DNA of 64,000 nucleotides, taken from the NCBI RefSeq assembly GCF_003058465.1, contig NZ_CP028901.1:2480001-2544000 (forward strand), read 5' to 3'. This DNA comes from Orrella marina. Its GTDB lineage: Bacteria > Pseudomonadota > Gammaproteobacteria > Burkholderiales > Burkholderiaceae_B. Both the position numbers and the translations under genes were made by a program. Positions 56,707-64,000 of the stretch are shown in pieces (the stretch's first letter is position 1; each line of letters begins with the position of its first letter). The notes under the pieces are model-generated. The model did no database searches, was not told the DNA's origin, and saw only the letters and a program-made list of their open reading frames with translations.

Positions 56707-56783
56707 GCAAGCCGCGCTGTGACATTGCCTTATTGCGGCTTGCCAGCCAAGCCGCCCGGATCCATTCGGGCGGCTGGCTTTTT
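56707..56783 (+). terminator. Tandem hairpins between dppA and dppB, second one terminator-like
   Basis: The first stem is GCAAGCCGC (56707-56715) with GCGGCTTGC (56735-56743). The second stem is AGCCGCCCG (56750-56758) with CGGGCGGCT (56767-56775), followed by GGCTTTTT. They lie 17 bases after the dppA stop. They likely cause partial termination and protect the dppA message. Confidence 0.75.
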
Positions 56784-56814
56784 CGACCGGTCCCAACTTA
56801 GGTAACACCAGACA

Positions 56815-57792
56815 ATGCTGTCTTTTCTTATTCGGCGCCTCGGCCAGGCGCTACTGGTCATCGCTGTGATGATTGTGCTGGTCTTTTTCGGGGTCAATGT
56901 TGTTGGCGATCCGATCTGGATGCTGATCTCTCCCGAAATGGATCAGGAAGCCATCGCAAAAACTGCCGCTGCCCTCGGCCTTGACAAACCCATCACTGAA
57001 CAATTCGTGCATTTCGTGGCCGGCATCTTCCAGGGTGACTTCGGCCGCAGTTTCGTCCATGGAGAGCCCGCCATCCAGCTCATTCTGAGTCGCATGGGTG
57101 CGACCATGGAACTTGCGTTCGCCGCACTGTTTCTTTCAATCGTGCTTGGTCTGCCTCTGGGCATGTATGCCGGACTTTTCCCTGAGCGTAAATCGTCACG
57201 TGCCATCATGGCTGGATCAATCCTCGGATTTTCACTCCCGACTTTCTGGGTCGGTCTGATGCTGATCCTTCTGTTCTCTGTGACACTTGGCTGGCTACCT
57301 GCCTCCGGACGAGGAGAAACCGTCGAGTTCCTGGGATTCCAGACCAGCCTGCTGACGCTTAACGGCTGGCAGCACCTGGCCTTGCCAGCATTCAACCTCG
57401 CGCTTCTCAAGATCAGTCTGATCATCCGTCTGGCACGCGCCGGGACACGAGAAGCCATGTTGATGGATTACGTGAAGTTTGCCAGAGCAAAGGGGCTATC
57501 CCAAAGCCTGATCGTTCGCGTCCACGTCCTGAAGAACATCATGATCCCCATCATTACGGTGATTGGCCTGGAATTCGGATCACTTGTGGCGTTCTCGGTC
57601 GTCACCGAAACAATCTTCTCCTGGCCAGGGATGGGCAAGCTGTTGCTAGAAGCAATCCAGAGACTGGATCGCCCTGTGATCGTGGCCTACATCATGGTCG
57701 TGGTCATACTCTTTGTCGTCATCAATCTGATTGTCGACATCCTGTACTCGATCCTTGACCCACGAGTGCGGTTAGGCGACGCCAAAGGTTGA
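56815..57792 (+). CDS. dppB: Dipeptide-type ABC transporter permease DppB
   Basis: 325 residues, BPD_transp_1, six helices. The start LSFLIRRLGQALLVIAVMIV and the coupling loop with GTREAMLMDYVKFARAKGLS (EAA motif) are clear, followed by VVTETIFSWPGMGKLLLEAI. It begins ~30 bp after the dppA terminator and is followed by dppC 10 bp later. Inner-membrane channel with DppC. Confidence 0.95.
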   Translation: MLSFLIRRLGQALLVIAVMIVLVFFGVNVVGDPIWMLISPEMDQEAIAKTAAALGLDKPITEQFVHFVAGIFQGDFGRSFVHGEPAIQLILSRMGATMELAFAALFLSIVLGLPLGMYAGLFPERKSSRAIMAGSILGFSLPTFWVGLMLILLFSVTLGWLPASGRGETVEFLGFQTSLLTLNGWQHLALPAFNLALLKISLIIRLARAGTREAMLMDYVKFARAKGLSQSLIVRVHVLKNIMIPIITVIGLEFGSLVAFSVVTETIFSWPGMGKLLLEAIQRLDRPVIVAYIMVVVILFVVINLIVDILYSILDPRVRLGDAKG

Positions 57793-57802
57793 AAGAAGCA
57801 TC

Positions 57803-58723
57803 ATGAACACACAAGTCACTACCGCGGCCGCTCCGGCCGCCACTCCACCCGCCGAGACCCCGGTCAAGCGGTTTGTACGCGCATTTTTCGAAGATCGCGT
57901 CGCCGTTGCCGGGCTATTGATGCTGGTAACAATCATCGTCCTGGCTATTCTGGCCCCCTTCATCACGCCCCAGAACCCGTATGACCTGGCTAGTGTCGAC
58001 CTCATGGACTCTCGCCTTGAGCCTGGCGAGCAAACCATGGAAGGCTACACAGCCTGGATCGGCACTGACGGGGTCGGTCGCGATCTGTATTCAGCGATTC
58101 TTTACGGCCTTCGTATTTCACTGTCGGTTGGCGTATTGTCCGGGGTCATCGCTGCAACATTCGGGATGTCTGTCGGTCTGATCGCGGCCTATGCAGGTGG
58201 TCGCGTCGAAAGCATCATCATGCGTATCGTCGACCTGCAGTTGTCGTTGCCTGCCATTCTGATTGCGCTGATTCTGGTTGCAGCACTCGGCAAAGGGGTC
58301 GACAAGATCATCATTGCCCTGATTGTCGTGCAATGGGCGTATTACGCCCGTACGGTACGTGGAACCGCCCTGGTCGAACGCAACAAGGAGTATGTCGAAG
58401 CTGCTCAGTCGCTTGGTCTGTCAAAGACTCGTATTGTCTTCAGACACATTCTGCCGAACTGCCTGGCACCGGTGATCGTGGTGCTGACCGTCCAGACTGC
58501 GCACGCGATCTCTCTGGAAGCAACACTGTCGTTTCTCGGTGTCGGCCTTCCTCAGACCGAGCCTTCACTTGGCGTGCTGATTTCCAACGGATTCCAGTAC
58601 ATGCTCAGCGGACGCTACTGGATCAGTTTTTATCCGGGCCTGGCACTGTTGCTGACCATCGTTTCCATCAACCTGGTTGGCGACCGGATTCGTGACATCC
58701 TGAACCCACGGCTGGAGAAATAG
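57803..58723 (+). CDS. dppC: Dipeptide-type ABC transporter permease DppC
   Basis: 306 residues. An Ala/Pro-rich cytosolic N-terminus (~25 residues) precedes an OppC_N helix (RVAVAGLLMLVTIIVLAILA) and the permease domain with VERNKEYVEAAQSLGLSKTR (EAA loop) and LEATLSFLGVGLPQTEPSLG. The TDGVGRDLYSAILYG segment is typical. It pairs with DppB. The next gene starts two bases after its stop. Confidence 0.95.
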   Translation: MNTQVTTAAAPAATPPAETPVKRFVRAFFEDRVAVAGLLMLVTIIVLAILAPFITPQNPYDLASVDLMDSRLEPGEQTMEGYTAWIGTDGVGRDLYSAILYGLRISLSVGVLSGVIAATFGMSVGLIAAYAGGRVESIIMRIVDLQLSLPAILIALILVAALGKGVDKIIIALIVVQWAYYARTVRGTALVERNKEYVEAAQSLGLSKTRIVFRHILPNCLAPVIVVLTVQTAHAISLEATLSFLGVGLPQTEPSLGVLISNGFQYMLSGRYWISFYPGLALLLTIVSINLVGDRIRDILNPRLEK

Positions 58724-58725
58724 CA

Positions 58726-59724
58726 GTGAAAGAAGTTCTATCTGTAGACAATCTGGCCACCCACTTCATGACCCGTGCTGGTGTCATCAAGGCGGTCGAT
58801 GGCGTGTCGTTTTCTGTTTCAGAAGGAGAAGTTCTGGGACTGGTCGGCGAGTCGGGGTCAGGCAAATCAGTTACCGGATACTCGATCATGGGGCTTGTCG
58901 ATCCGCCCGGCGAGATCGTCAGTGGTTCGATCAAGATCGCCGGCCGTGAAGTTGTCGGGCTGAGCGAGGCGGAGCTCAGGCGGCTGCGTGGCAAGGAAGT
59001 TGCCATGATCTTCCAGGATCCGATGATGACGCTGAACCCGGTTCTGCGCATTGACACCCAGATGATCGAAGCCATTCTTGCCCACGAAAAGGTCTCAAAG
59101 AAAGCTGCACTTGCACGTGCACAAGCCGCGCTCGAGCGGGTTGGCATCCCGGCTGCGGCGGAGCGCCTGAAAGCCTATCCACATCAGTTTTCAGGAGGTA
59201 TGCGCCAGCGCGTTGCCATCGCCACCGCATTGCTCAACAGCCCGAAACTGATCATCGCAGACGAACCAACGACAGCGCTGGACGTCACGATACAGAGCCA
59301 GATTCTGGCAGAGATCCAGCAGTTATGTGCCGAAACCGGTACAGCACTGGTCTGGATCACACATGATCTGACGGTCGTGGCGGGCTTGGCCCAGCGCATC
59401 GCAGTCATGTACGCGGGACGCGTGGTTGAGTTAGGCAAGGTCGATGATGTGCTGGACAATCCGATTCACCCATACACGAAGGGGCTGCTTGGATCACTTC
59501 CCTCTGCAGTCAAACACGGTGATCCACTCGAGCAGATCCCGGGATCGACACCATCACTGGGACGACTGCCGCCTGGCTGTGCGTTCTCGCCGCGGTGCCG
59601 CGATGCGACCGACATCTGTCGTCAGGTTGTTCCGGAAAACGAAACTTTCGAAGGGGGCAGACAGGCCCGGTGCCATCACCCGATCATTCATCGGATCAAC
59701 CCGCCTTCTACCCAGGATGCATAA
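58726..59724 (+). CDS. dppD: Dipeptide-type ABC transporter ATPase DppD
   Basis: 332 residues beginning with GTG at 58726. Walker A is GESGSGKSV, the signature is FSGGMRQRVAIATALL, and Walker B is LIIADEPTTALDVT. The C-terminal oligo_HPY-type extension contains the [4Fe-4S]-like Cys set GCAFSPRCRDATDICRQ and RCHHP. It forms the motor with DppF, starting 6 bp later. Confidence 0.95.
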   Translation: MKEVLSVDNLATHFMTRAGVIKAVDGVSFSVSEGEVLGLVGESGSGKSVTGYSIMGLVDPPGEIVSGSIKIAGREVVGLSEAELRRLRGKEVAMIFQDPMMTLNPVLRIDTQMIEAILAHEKVSKKAALARAQAALERVGIPAAAERLKAYPHQFSGGMRQRVAIATALLNSPKLIIADEPTTALDVTIQSQILAEIQQLCAETGTALVWITHDLTVVAGLAQRIAVMYAGRVVELGKVDDVLDNPIHPYTKGLLGSLPSAVKHGDPLEQIPGSTPSLGRLPPGCAFSPRCRDATDICRQVVPENETFEGGRQARCHHPIIHRINPPSTQDA

Positions 59725-59730
59725 ACAGTT

Positions 59731-60738
59731 ATGAGCACCACACCTATCATTTCGATGCAAGGCATATCCAAAAGGTTCGTCAAGCCTGTGGATACCGCCG
59801 GCCGGATCGCCAACCTGATGGGGGCGAACAACGTGCCCGAAATCGTGCACGCAGTCAATCAGGTTGACCTGGATGTCCACCATGGTGAAGTGGTCGGCCT
59901 TGTTGGCGAGTCGGGCTGCGGCAAGTCGACCCTTGGTCGCGTTGTGGCGGGAATCCATCAACCATCTGAAGGCGCCATCTATTTCGAGGGCCAGGATCTG
60001 CACAAGATGGCGGCATCTGAACTCAAGAAAGAGACATTGGCAGTTCAGATGATCTTTCAGGATCCGATGGCATCTCTGAACCCTCGCATGCGGGTACTGG
60101 ACATTGTCGGCGAGGCACCCGTATATCACGGCATCATCAAACGCGGTGAAATGCAGGATCACGTGGCGCAAGTACTCGAGCGCGTCGGCCTGGATCCTGT
60201 CTACATGAGACGGTATCCCCACCAGTTTTCAGGTGGACAACGCGCCAGAATCGGCATTGCCCGTGCGCTCGCGGTCAACCCGCGATTCCTGGTCTGCGAT
60301 GAAAGCGTGGCAGCACTAGACGTGTCAATTCAGGCCCAGGTCCTGAACCTGTTCCTGAAGCTGCGCCACGACCTGAATCTGACTTATCTCTTCATCAGCC
60401 ACGACCTGAGCGTGGTGCGCTATCTGTCTGACCGGGTCGTGATCATGTATCTCGGTCGGGTTGTGGAGTCCGCACCTTCACAGCAACTTTTTGAGGGACC
60501 GAACCACCCTTACGCTCAAGCGCTACTGGACAACGTGCCAAGCCTGGCAAACCGTAACAAGCGATTCTCGACGATCAAGGGTGAGATTCCCTCCCCATTG
60601 AACCCTCCCAGTGGTTGCCACTTTCACCCCCGTTGTCCCAAGGCCGGCCCACGCTGCAAAGCCGAGGCGCCCGTTCTGAAGGAGCTGGCACCACAACATC
60701 TCAGCGCGTGCCACCTCAATGACGGTGGCGTCCAGTAG
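59731..60738 (+). CDS. dppF: Dipeptide-type ABC transporter ATPase DppF
   Basis: 335 residues. Walker A is GESGCGKST, the signature is FSGGQRARIGIARALA, and Walker B reads FLVCDESVAALDVS. The C-terminal oligo_HPY region has GCHFHPRCPKAGPRCKAEAP. Last ATPase of the dpp operon; a deacylase gene follows 41 bp later in the same direction. Confidence 0.94.
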   Translation: MSTTPIISMQGISKRFVKPVDTAGRIANLMGANNVPEIVHAVNQVDLDVHHGEVVGLVGESGCGKSTLGRVVAGIHQPSEGAIYFEGQDLHKMAASELKKETLAVQMIFQDPMASLNPRMRVLDIVGEAPVYHGIIKRGEMQDHVAQVLERVGLDPVYMRRYPHQFSGGQRARIGIARALAVNPRFLVCDESVAALDVSIQAQVLNLFLKLRHDLNLTYLFISHDLSVVRYLSDRVVIMYLGRVVESAPSQQLFEGPNHPYAQALLDNVPSLANRNKRFSTIKGEIPSPLNPPSGCHFHPRCPKAGPRCKAEAPVLKELAPQHLSACHLNDGGVQ

Positions 60739-60779
60739 TCCCATATACAGAAACCTTCTATTTGCAGGATCAGAACAAC

Positions 60780-61754
60780 ATGAAACAAAAGAAAGTCGAA
60801 CTGCAGGCACCTGACATAAGTCGCTGGGCGGCAGGAAACACAGGGGTTCCATATGTCTGGCAGTTTGATTCTGGCAAACCCGGCCCAAACGTCATGGTCC
60901 AGGCGGTCACGCACGGCAACGAAATCTGTGGAGCCATTGCAGTCGACTGGTTTCTCGAGCAGGGATTCAAGCCGGAGAAGGGCAAACTGACCATCTCTTT
61001 CGGGAATATTGCTGCCTACGCTCGCTGGGACCCTGAGAAGCCCTCGACCAACCGTTATGTCGACCAGGATTTGAACCGGGTCTGGGGTGACGACGTGCTC
61101 AAGAGCGACAAGACCTCGGTCGAGATCGAACGCGCGCGTGAACTGGTCCGGTTCGTAGATGAGGCGGACTTCGTGCTGGACATTCATTCCATGCATGAGC
61201 CCTGTGCTCCACTCATGGTGTGCGGAACCACAGGACGTGGCGCCGACAAGGCGGTGCAGATGTCCAAGCGCATCGGCGTGCCTCAATACCTCATGTATGA
61301 CACGGGCCACCCTGCTGGACTGCGCATGATCGAGCGTGGCGAATTTGCAGACCCCGACAGCCCCAGAACAGCCATTCTCGTCGAATGTGGTCAGCACTGG
61401 GAAAAGCTGGCAGCGGACGTCGCACTCGACACACTGATGAAATTTCTCGTAGACACTGGCACGCTGTCCCGAGAGGTTGCTGAACCGCACTTCAAATCAG
61501 AACTCGACTACTCCGGGCGCCAGCGTGTCATTGAAGTCACCCAGGCTGTAGTCGCCAAGTCGCTCGACTTCAAGTTTGTGGAAGACTTCACGGGCCTTGA
61601 AGTCATCGAGAAGCAAGGCTCGCCGATTGCCATGAATGGTGAGGAAGCGGTCACTGCGCCCTACGACAAGACCGTACTGGTCATGCCAGCGGTGTCCAAG
61701 CAATGGACACTGGGCACCACGATGGTGAGGCTGGGCAAGCTGATCGAAGGCTGA
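60780..61754 (+). CDS. Succinylglutamate desuccinylase/aspartoacylase-family zinc hydrolase
   Basis: 324 residues from ATG 60780 (AGGA about ten bases upstream; the in-frame TTG 60762 is less likely). AstE/AspA family: zinc ligands in AVTHGNEICG (His, Glu) and FVLDIHSMHEP (His), with general base Glu in ILVECGQHWEK. YVDQDLNRVWGDD carries substrate-binding Asn-Arg. The C-terminal ~110 residues are a small beta domain. Family members hydrolyse N-acyl amino acids or peptides. Located directly after dppF, it probably processes what Dpp imports; the exact acyl group is unknown. Confidence 0.88.
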   Translation: MKQKKVELQAPDISRWAAGNTGVPYVWQFDSGKPGPNVMVQAVTHGNEICGAIAVDWFLEQGFKPEKGKLTISFGNIAAYARWDPEKPSTNRYVDQDLNRVWGDDVLKSDKTSVEIERARELVRFVDEADFVLDIHSMHEPCAPLMVCGTTGRGADKAVQMSKRIGVPQYLMYDTGHPAGLRMIERGEFADPDSPRTAILVECGQHWEKLAADVALDTLMKFLVDTGTLSREVAEPHFKSELDYSGRQRVIEVTQAVVAKSLDFKFVEDFTGLEVIEKQGSPIAMNGEEAVTAPYDKTVLVMPAVSKQWTLGTTMVRLGKLIEG

Positions 61755-61833
61755 TCACACGCCCCCTTGCCAAGGCGCAGTTGACCAGACTGCGCCTTGT
61801 TCTATTTTGAGAAGCGCTGGAGACTTCAAAGTG

Positions 61834-62505
61834 ATGGAACCCTCACCTATGGACCTGGCCAATCTGTTGATTGATCTCGATGTCATCAAAGTCGCCGATG
61901 ATCAACCATTTTTTTACACGTCAGGCTGGGCCAGTCCGATTTATCTAGACACTCAGGCATTACTGAGCAATGTCGCTGCCCGCAAGCAAATCATGGCTCG
62001 CACTCGGGACCTGCTTTCCCTGACCATCGAACAGCAGTCGATCTCGGCCATTGTGGGTGTCGAGAGTTCAGGCGTTGCCTACGCGGCATGGATGGCGCAG
62101 ACGTTTGAGTTACCGCTTCTGTTCCTGCGCAAGAAGCCGGTTGGCTGGGGCATGAAGGCGCAGATCGAGGGGCAGTTCAACCTCGCAGACAAGGTGTTGC
62201 TAGTCGACGATGTCACCACCGACGGAAAGTCCAAGGTCGATGCCTGCCTGGCTTTGCGCAAGAGCGGACTGGTCATGCATCACGCCTTCGTGCTGATCCA
62301 GTTTGGCATCTATCCGTACACCGGTCCCATGCTCAAGGAGCACGAACTGGAATTGAGTTCACTGCTGAACTGGCCGACGTTGTTTGAAGCGCTATCTGCC
62401 CGCGACACCCTGCCCCCCAAGAAAATTGCATCAATTGAAGCCTTTACACGCGACCCGGCGAAATGGTCTGTCAGGCATGGAGGAATCGGCCAATGGACCA
62501 ACTAG
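61834..62505 (+). CDS. Orotate phosphoribosyltransferase-like protein
   Basis: 223 residues of type I PRTase fold. The PRPP loop VLLVDDVTTDGKSK is intact, IVGVESSGVAYAAWMAQ resembles the PyrE glycine-rich loop, and LLFLRKKPVGWGMKAQIEGQ is the flexible catalytic loop with Lys residues. DQPFFYTSGWASPIYLDTQA matches the PyrE N-terminal segment where orotate binds. GTG 61831 or ATG 61834 are possible starts after GGAG (61819-61822). It overlaps the next gene by 13 bp. Being inside an amidohydrolase/dpp cluster, it is probably a paralogue for pyrimidine-type substrate use rather than the housekeeping pyrE; that is inference. Confidence 0.82.
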   Translation: MEPSPMDLANLLIDLDVIKVADDQPFFYTSGWASPIYLDTQALLSNVAARKQIMARTRDLLSLTIEQQSISAIVGVESSGVAYAAWMAQTFELPLLFLRKKPVGWGMKAQIEGQFNLADKVLLVDDVTTDGKSKVDACLALRKSGLVMHHAFVLIQFGIYPYTGPMLKEHELELSSLLNWPTLFEALSARDTLPPKKIASIEAFTRDPAKWSVRHGGIGQWTN

Positions 62506-63749
62506 GCATCATCGCGCAGGACATCCTGGAAGAGGTTCGAAACGCAACCCGTGACACGCTGGGTGTCAGTCGCGAGAGCTTTGGTGATGGTGAGAACAAA
62601 GCCCTGGATATCCTGCAGAGCTGGGCTCGGAAGCTGGAGCTCGGATCCTATCGGGACCCGCTTCAGAATCTCTGGATTCATCTGAAGTCAGACCCGCTTA
62701 CGGACGCTTCCATCGTGATAGGCTCTCATGCCGACTCGGTTCCTCAGGGAGGCAATTATGACGGTCTTGCCGGGATTGTTGCGGGCATTCTTGCTTTACT
62801 GCAACTTCGTGAGAGTGGCCAGATCCTTGCCACACCGGTTCGCGTTCTTGCGCTTCGTGGCGAAGAAAGCGCCTGGTACGGAAAGGCCTATATGGGCTCA
62901 CTGGCCCTGTTTGGGAAGCTACCCGTCAGCGAACTGGAGAATCGCCACCGAACAGAACCGAAGACACTCAGGCAAGCCATGCAGGCATGCGGCAGTGATG
63001 TCAGCCTGATTGAGCAGGGAAAGGCAGTGATCAGGCCCGACGAGATTGCGGCATATCTTGAACTGCATATCGAACAAGGCCCGGTCATGGTTGCCCGCGA
63101 ATGGCCTGTCGCCGCCGTGACTGGCATACGGGGCAACATCAGACATAACCGGGTTCTCTGTCTGGGAGAGACAGGCCACTCTGGCGCTGTACCAAGATGG
63201 TTACGCAAAGACAGCGTGCTAGCCATGGCTGAGCTTCTGTCCCGACTCGACGAACACTGGCGCGTCCTGCTGCAAATGGGTATGGATCTGGTCATGACGG
63301 TTGGAATCTGCTCAACCCGGCCTGAGTCGCACGCGGTTTCTGTGATCCCCGGAGAAGTCAGCTTCAGTTTTGAAGTGCGCAGCCAGGATGCACAGACGCT
63401 CAAGCAGTTTTACCAGCTGATGCATGATGAATGCGAAAGGATCGAAGCCGCACGTGGAGTGCGTTTCGAATTTGATCGAAAAATCGAAACTGCACCTGCC
63501 AGATCGGACGATGAGTGGCTGCAAAGGCTGTGTCAGGCCGGCTCGCTTGTACTGGGGGCCCCTATGGAAACCATTCCTAGCGGTGCAGGGCATGATGCAG
63601 CTGTCTTTGCGAATGAAGGTGTGGCGTCAGCCATGGTATTCATCCGCAATGCCAACGGATCACATAATCCGTATGAGGAAATGGATTTGCAGGATTTTCT
63701 TCTTGGAACCCGGGTTTTGACTCAGGCAATTCTGCAATCCAGCACCTGA
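62493..63749 (+). CDS. M20 Zn-dependent hydrolase, allantoate/N-carbamoyl-L-amino-acid type (HyuC/AllC-like)
   Basis: 418 residues from ATG 62493 with AGGA upstream, overlapping the PRTase stop. Metal ligands follow the HyuC/AllC pattern: GSHADSVPQGGNYDGLAGIV (His, Asp), ALRGEESAWYG (Glu pair), YLELHIEQGPVM (His) and the late SGAGHDAAVFAN (His). RGEESAWYG replaces the usual EEEGSRF-like sequence. Related enzymes hydrolyse N-carbamoyl amino acids, ureidoglycine or beta-ureidopropionate. Together with the orotate-PRTase-like protein it suggests breakdown of a ring-opened pyrimidine or hydantoin-like compound. Confidence 0.87.
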   Translation: MDQLGIIAQDILEEVRNATRDTLGVSRESFGDGENKALDILQSWARKLELGSYRDPLQNLWIHLKSDPLTDASIVIGSHADSVPQGGNYDGLAGIVAGILALLQLRESGQILATPVRVLALRGEESAWYGKAYMGSLALFGKLPVSELENRHRTEPKTLRQAMQACGSDVSLIEQGKAVIRPDEIAAYLELHIEQGPVMVAREWPVAAVTGIRGNIRHNRVLCLGETGHSGAVPRWLRKDSVLAMAELLSRLDEHWRVLLQMGMDLVMTVGICSTRPESHAVSVIPGEVSFSFEVRSQDAQTLKQFYQLMHDECERIEAARGVRFEFDRKIETAPARSDDEWLQRLCQAGSLVLGAPMETIPSGAGHDAAVFANEGVASAMVFIRNANGSHNPYEEMDLQDFLLGTRVLTQAILQSST

Positions 63750-64000
63750 GACCACTTGCCTGCGTGACCAGCCATCCGACATCGGGTCTGTTGTCTTTTG
63801 TCTGTTGCAGATCTCCACGGCTGGTCACGAAGTAGCCCCAAAACCGGACTTTCTAGCCTGGCGCTACCATAGCCTGCCTGATAATGTCAGGAAGCCTGTA
63901 AGCCGTTACGTCTGGTGGTTCACCTTCAAACTTCTGCACATCCACAAGGCAGGTATGTGCACTGCAACCCTGAGAAAGCTGAGAACTGCCAATGTCCGGT

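Noticed and set aside
61807..61833. TTG 61807 as the start of the PRTase-like gene
   Set aside because: No ribosome site at suitable distance, while GGAG at 61819-61822 points to GTG 61831 or ATG 61834.
63992..64000. ATG at the very end of the window as the start of a new gene
   Set aside because: Only three codons are visible and no convincing ribosome site precedes it.

Overview
The window looks like a chromosomal segment of a betaproteobacterium, most likely Burkholderiales (Alcaligenaceae-like). The basis is the aat-bpt-pyrD block, a phasin, Kup, a Bordetella-style haem operon, a single-chain indolepyruvate:ferredoxin oxidoreductase and peptide/branched-chain amino-acid ABC systems. From about 10.7 kb to the end the sequence has moderate G+C and ordinary housekeeping or catabolic content. 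The first 10.4 kb is visibly richer in G+C and looks like acquired, partly decayed DNA ending beside tRNA-Cys.

Layout. 1-10.4 kb: a yersiniabactin-type siderophore uptake island. It holds a YbtA-like AraC regulator, a YbtX-like MFS protein, YbtP/YbtQ-like ABC half-transporters and a FyuA-like receptor, with no biosynthetic genes. Around it lie remnants: a TolC-like fragment, a DmeF gene lacking its first membrane helices, a broken MFS gene and an IS110 transposase piece. 10.5-10.8 kb: tRNA-Cys with its promoter and two strong hairpins. 11.2-16.6 kb: an MFS carrier, a conserved unknown protein, a NUDIX hydrolase, aat (frameshifted), bpt and pyrD. 16.6-20.4 kb: phasin, an IclR regulator, a CinA-like protein, an EI24 membrane protein and a thioredoxin. 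20.5-25.1 kb: livKHMGF. 25.5-26.5 kb: a histone-deacetylase-family amidohydrolase. 26.6-34.8 kb: a Fur-box-preceded haem operon, hmuRSTUV-tonB-exbB-exbD, in which hmuT is frameshifted and TonB has an extreme Glu-Pro/Lys-Pro repeat. 35.2 kb: tRNA-Lys. 36.0-41.0 kb: ttrBCA (tetrathionate reductase-like) behind an FNR-type box. 41.1-44.0 kb: kup and a YigZ protein. 44.2-52.3 kb: a reading frame joining an AroE-like and a GMC-oxidoreductase protein, a 3-hydroxyisobutyrate-dehydrogenase-like gene, the indolepyruvate oxidoreductase and an alpha/beta hydrolase. 52.5-53.3 kb: bfr and bfd with a Fur-like inverted repeat between them. 53.7-63.7 kb: an M20 amidohydrolase, dppABCDF, an AstE/AspA-like deacylase, an orotate-phosphoribosyltransferase-like protein and an N-carbamoyl-amino-acid hydrolase-like protein.

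How it works together. Iron is the main theme: a probable xenosiderophore importer, a haem importer carrying its own TonB-ExbB-ExbD energiser, and iron storage and release (Bfr/Bfd), with Fur-like boxes before three of these units. A second theme is import and hydrolysis of peptides, N-acylated or N-carbamoylated amino acids. A third is facultative anaerobic respiration.

Caution. Three anomalies (the aat frameshift, the hmuT frameshift and the AroE-GMC joint frame) are each repaired exactly by adding one G to a run of G. In each case the repaired gene or genes have normal family length. This could be sequencing or assembly error, or real slippage. The AroE-GMC fusion in particular should not be accepted before the reads are checked.
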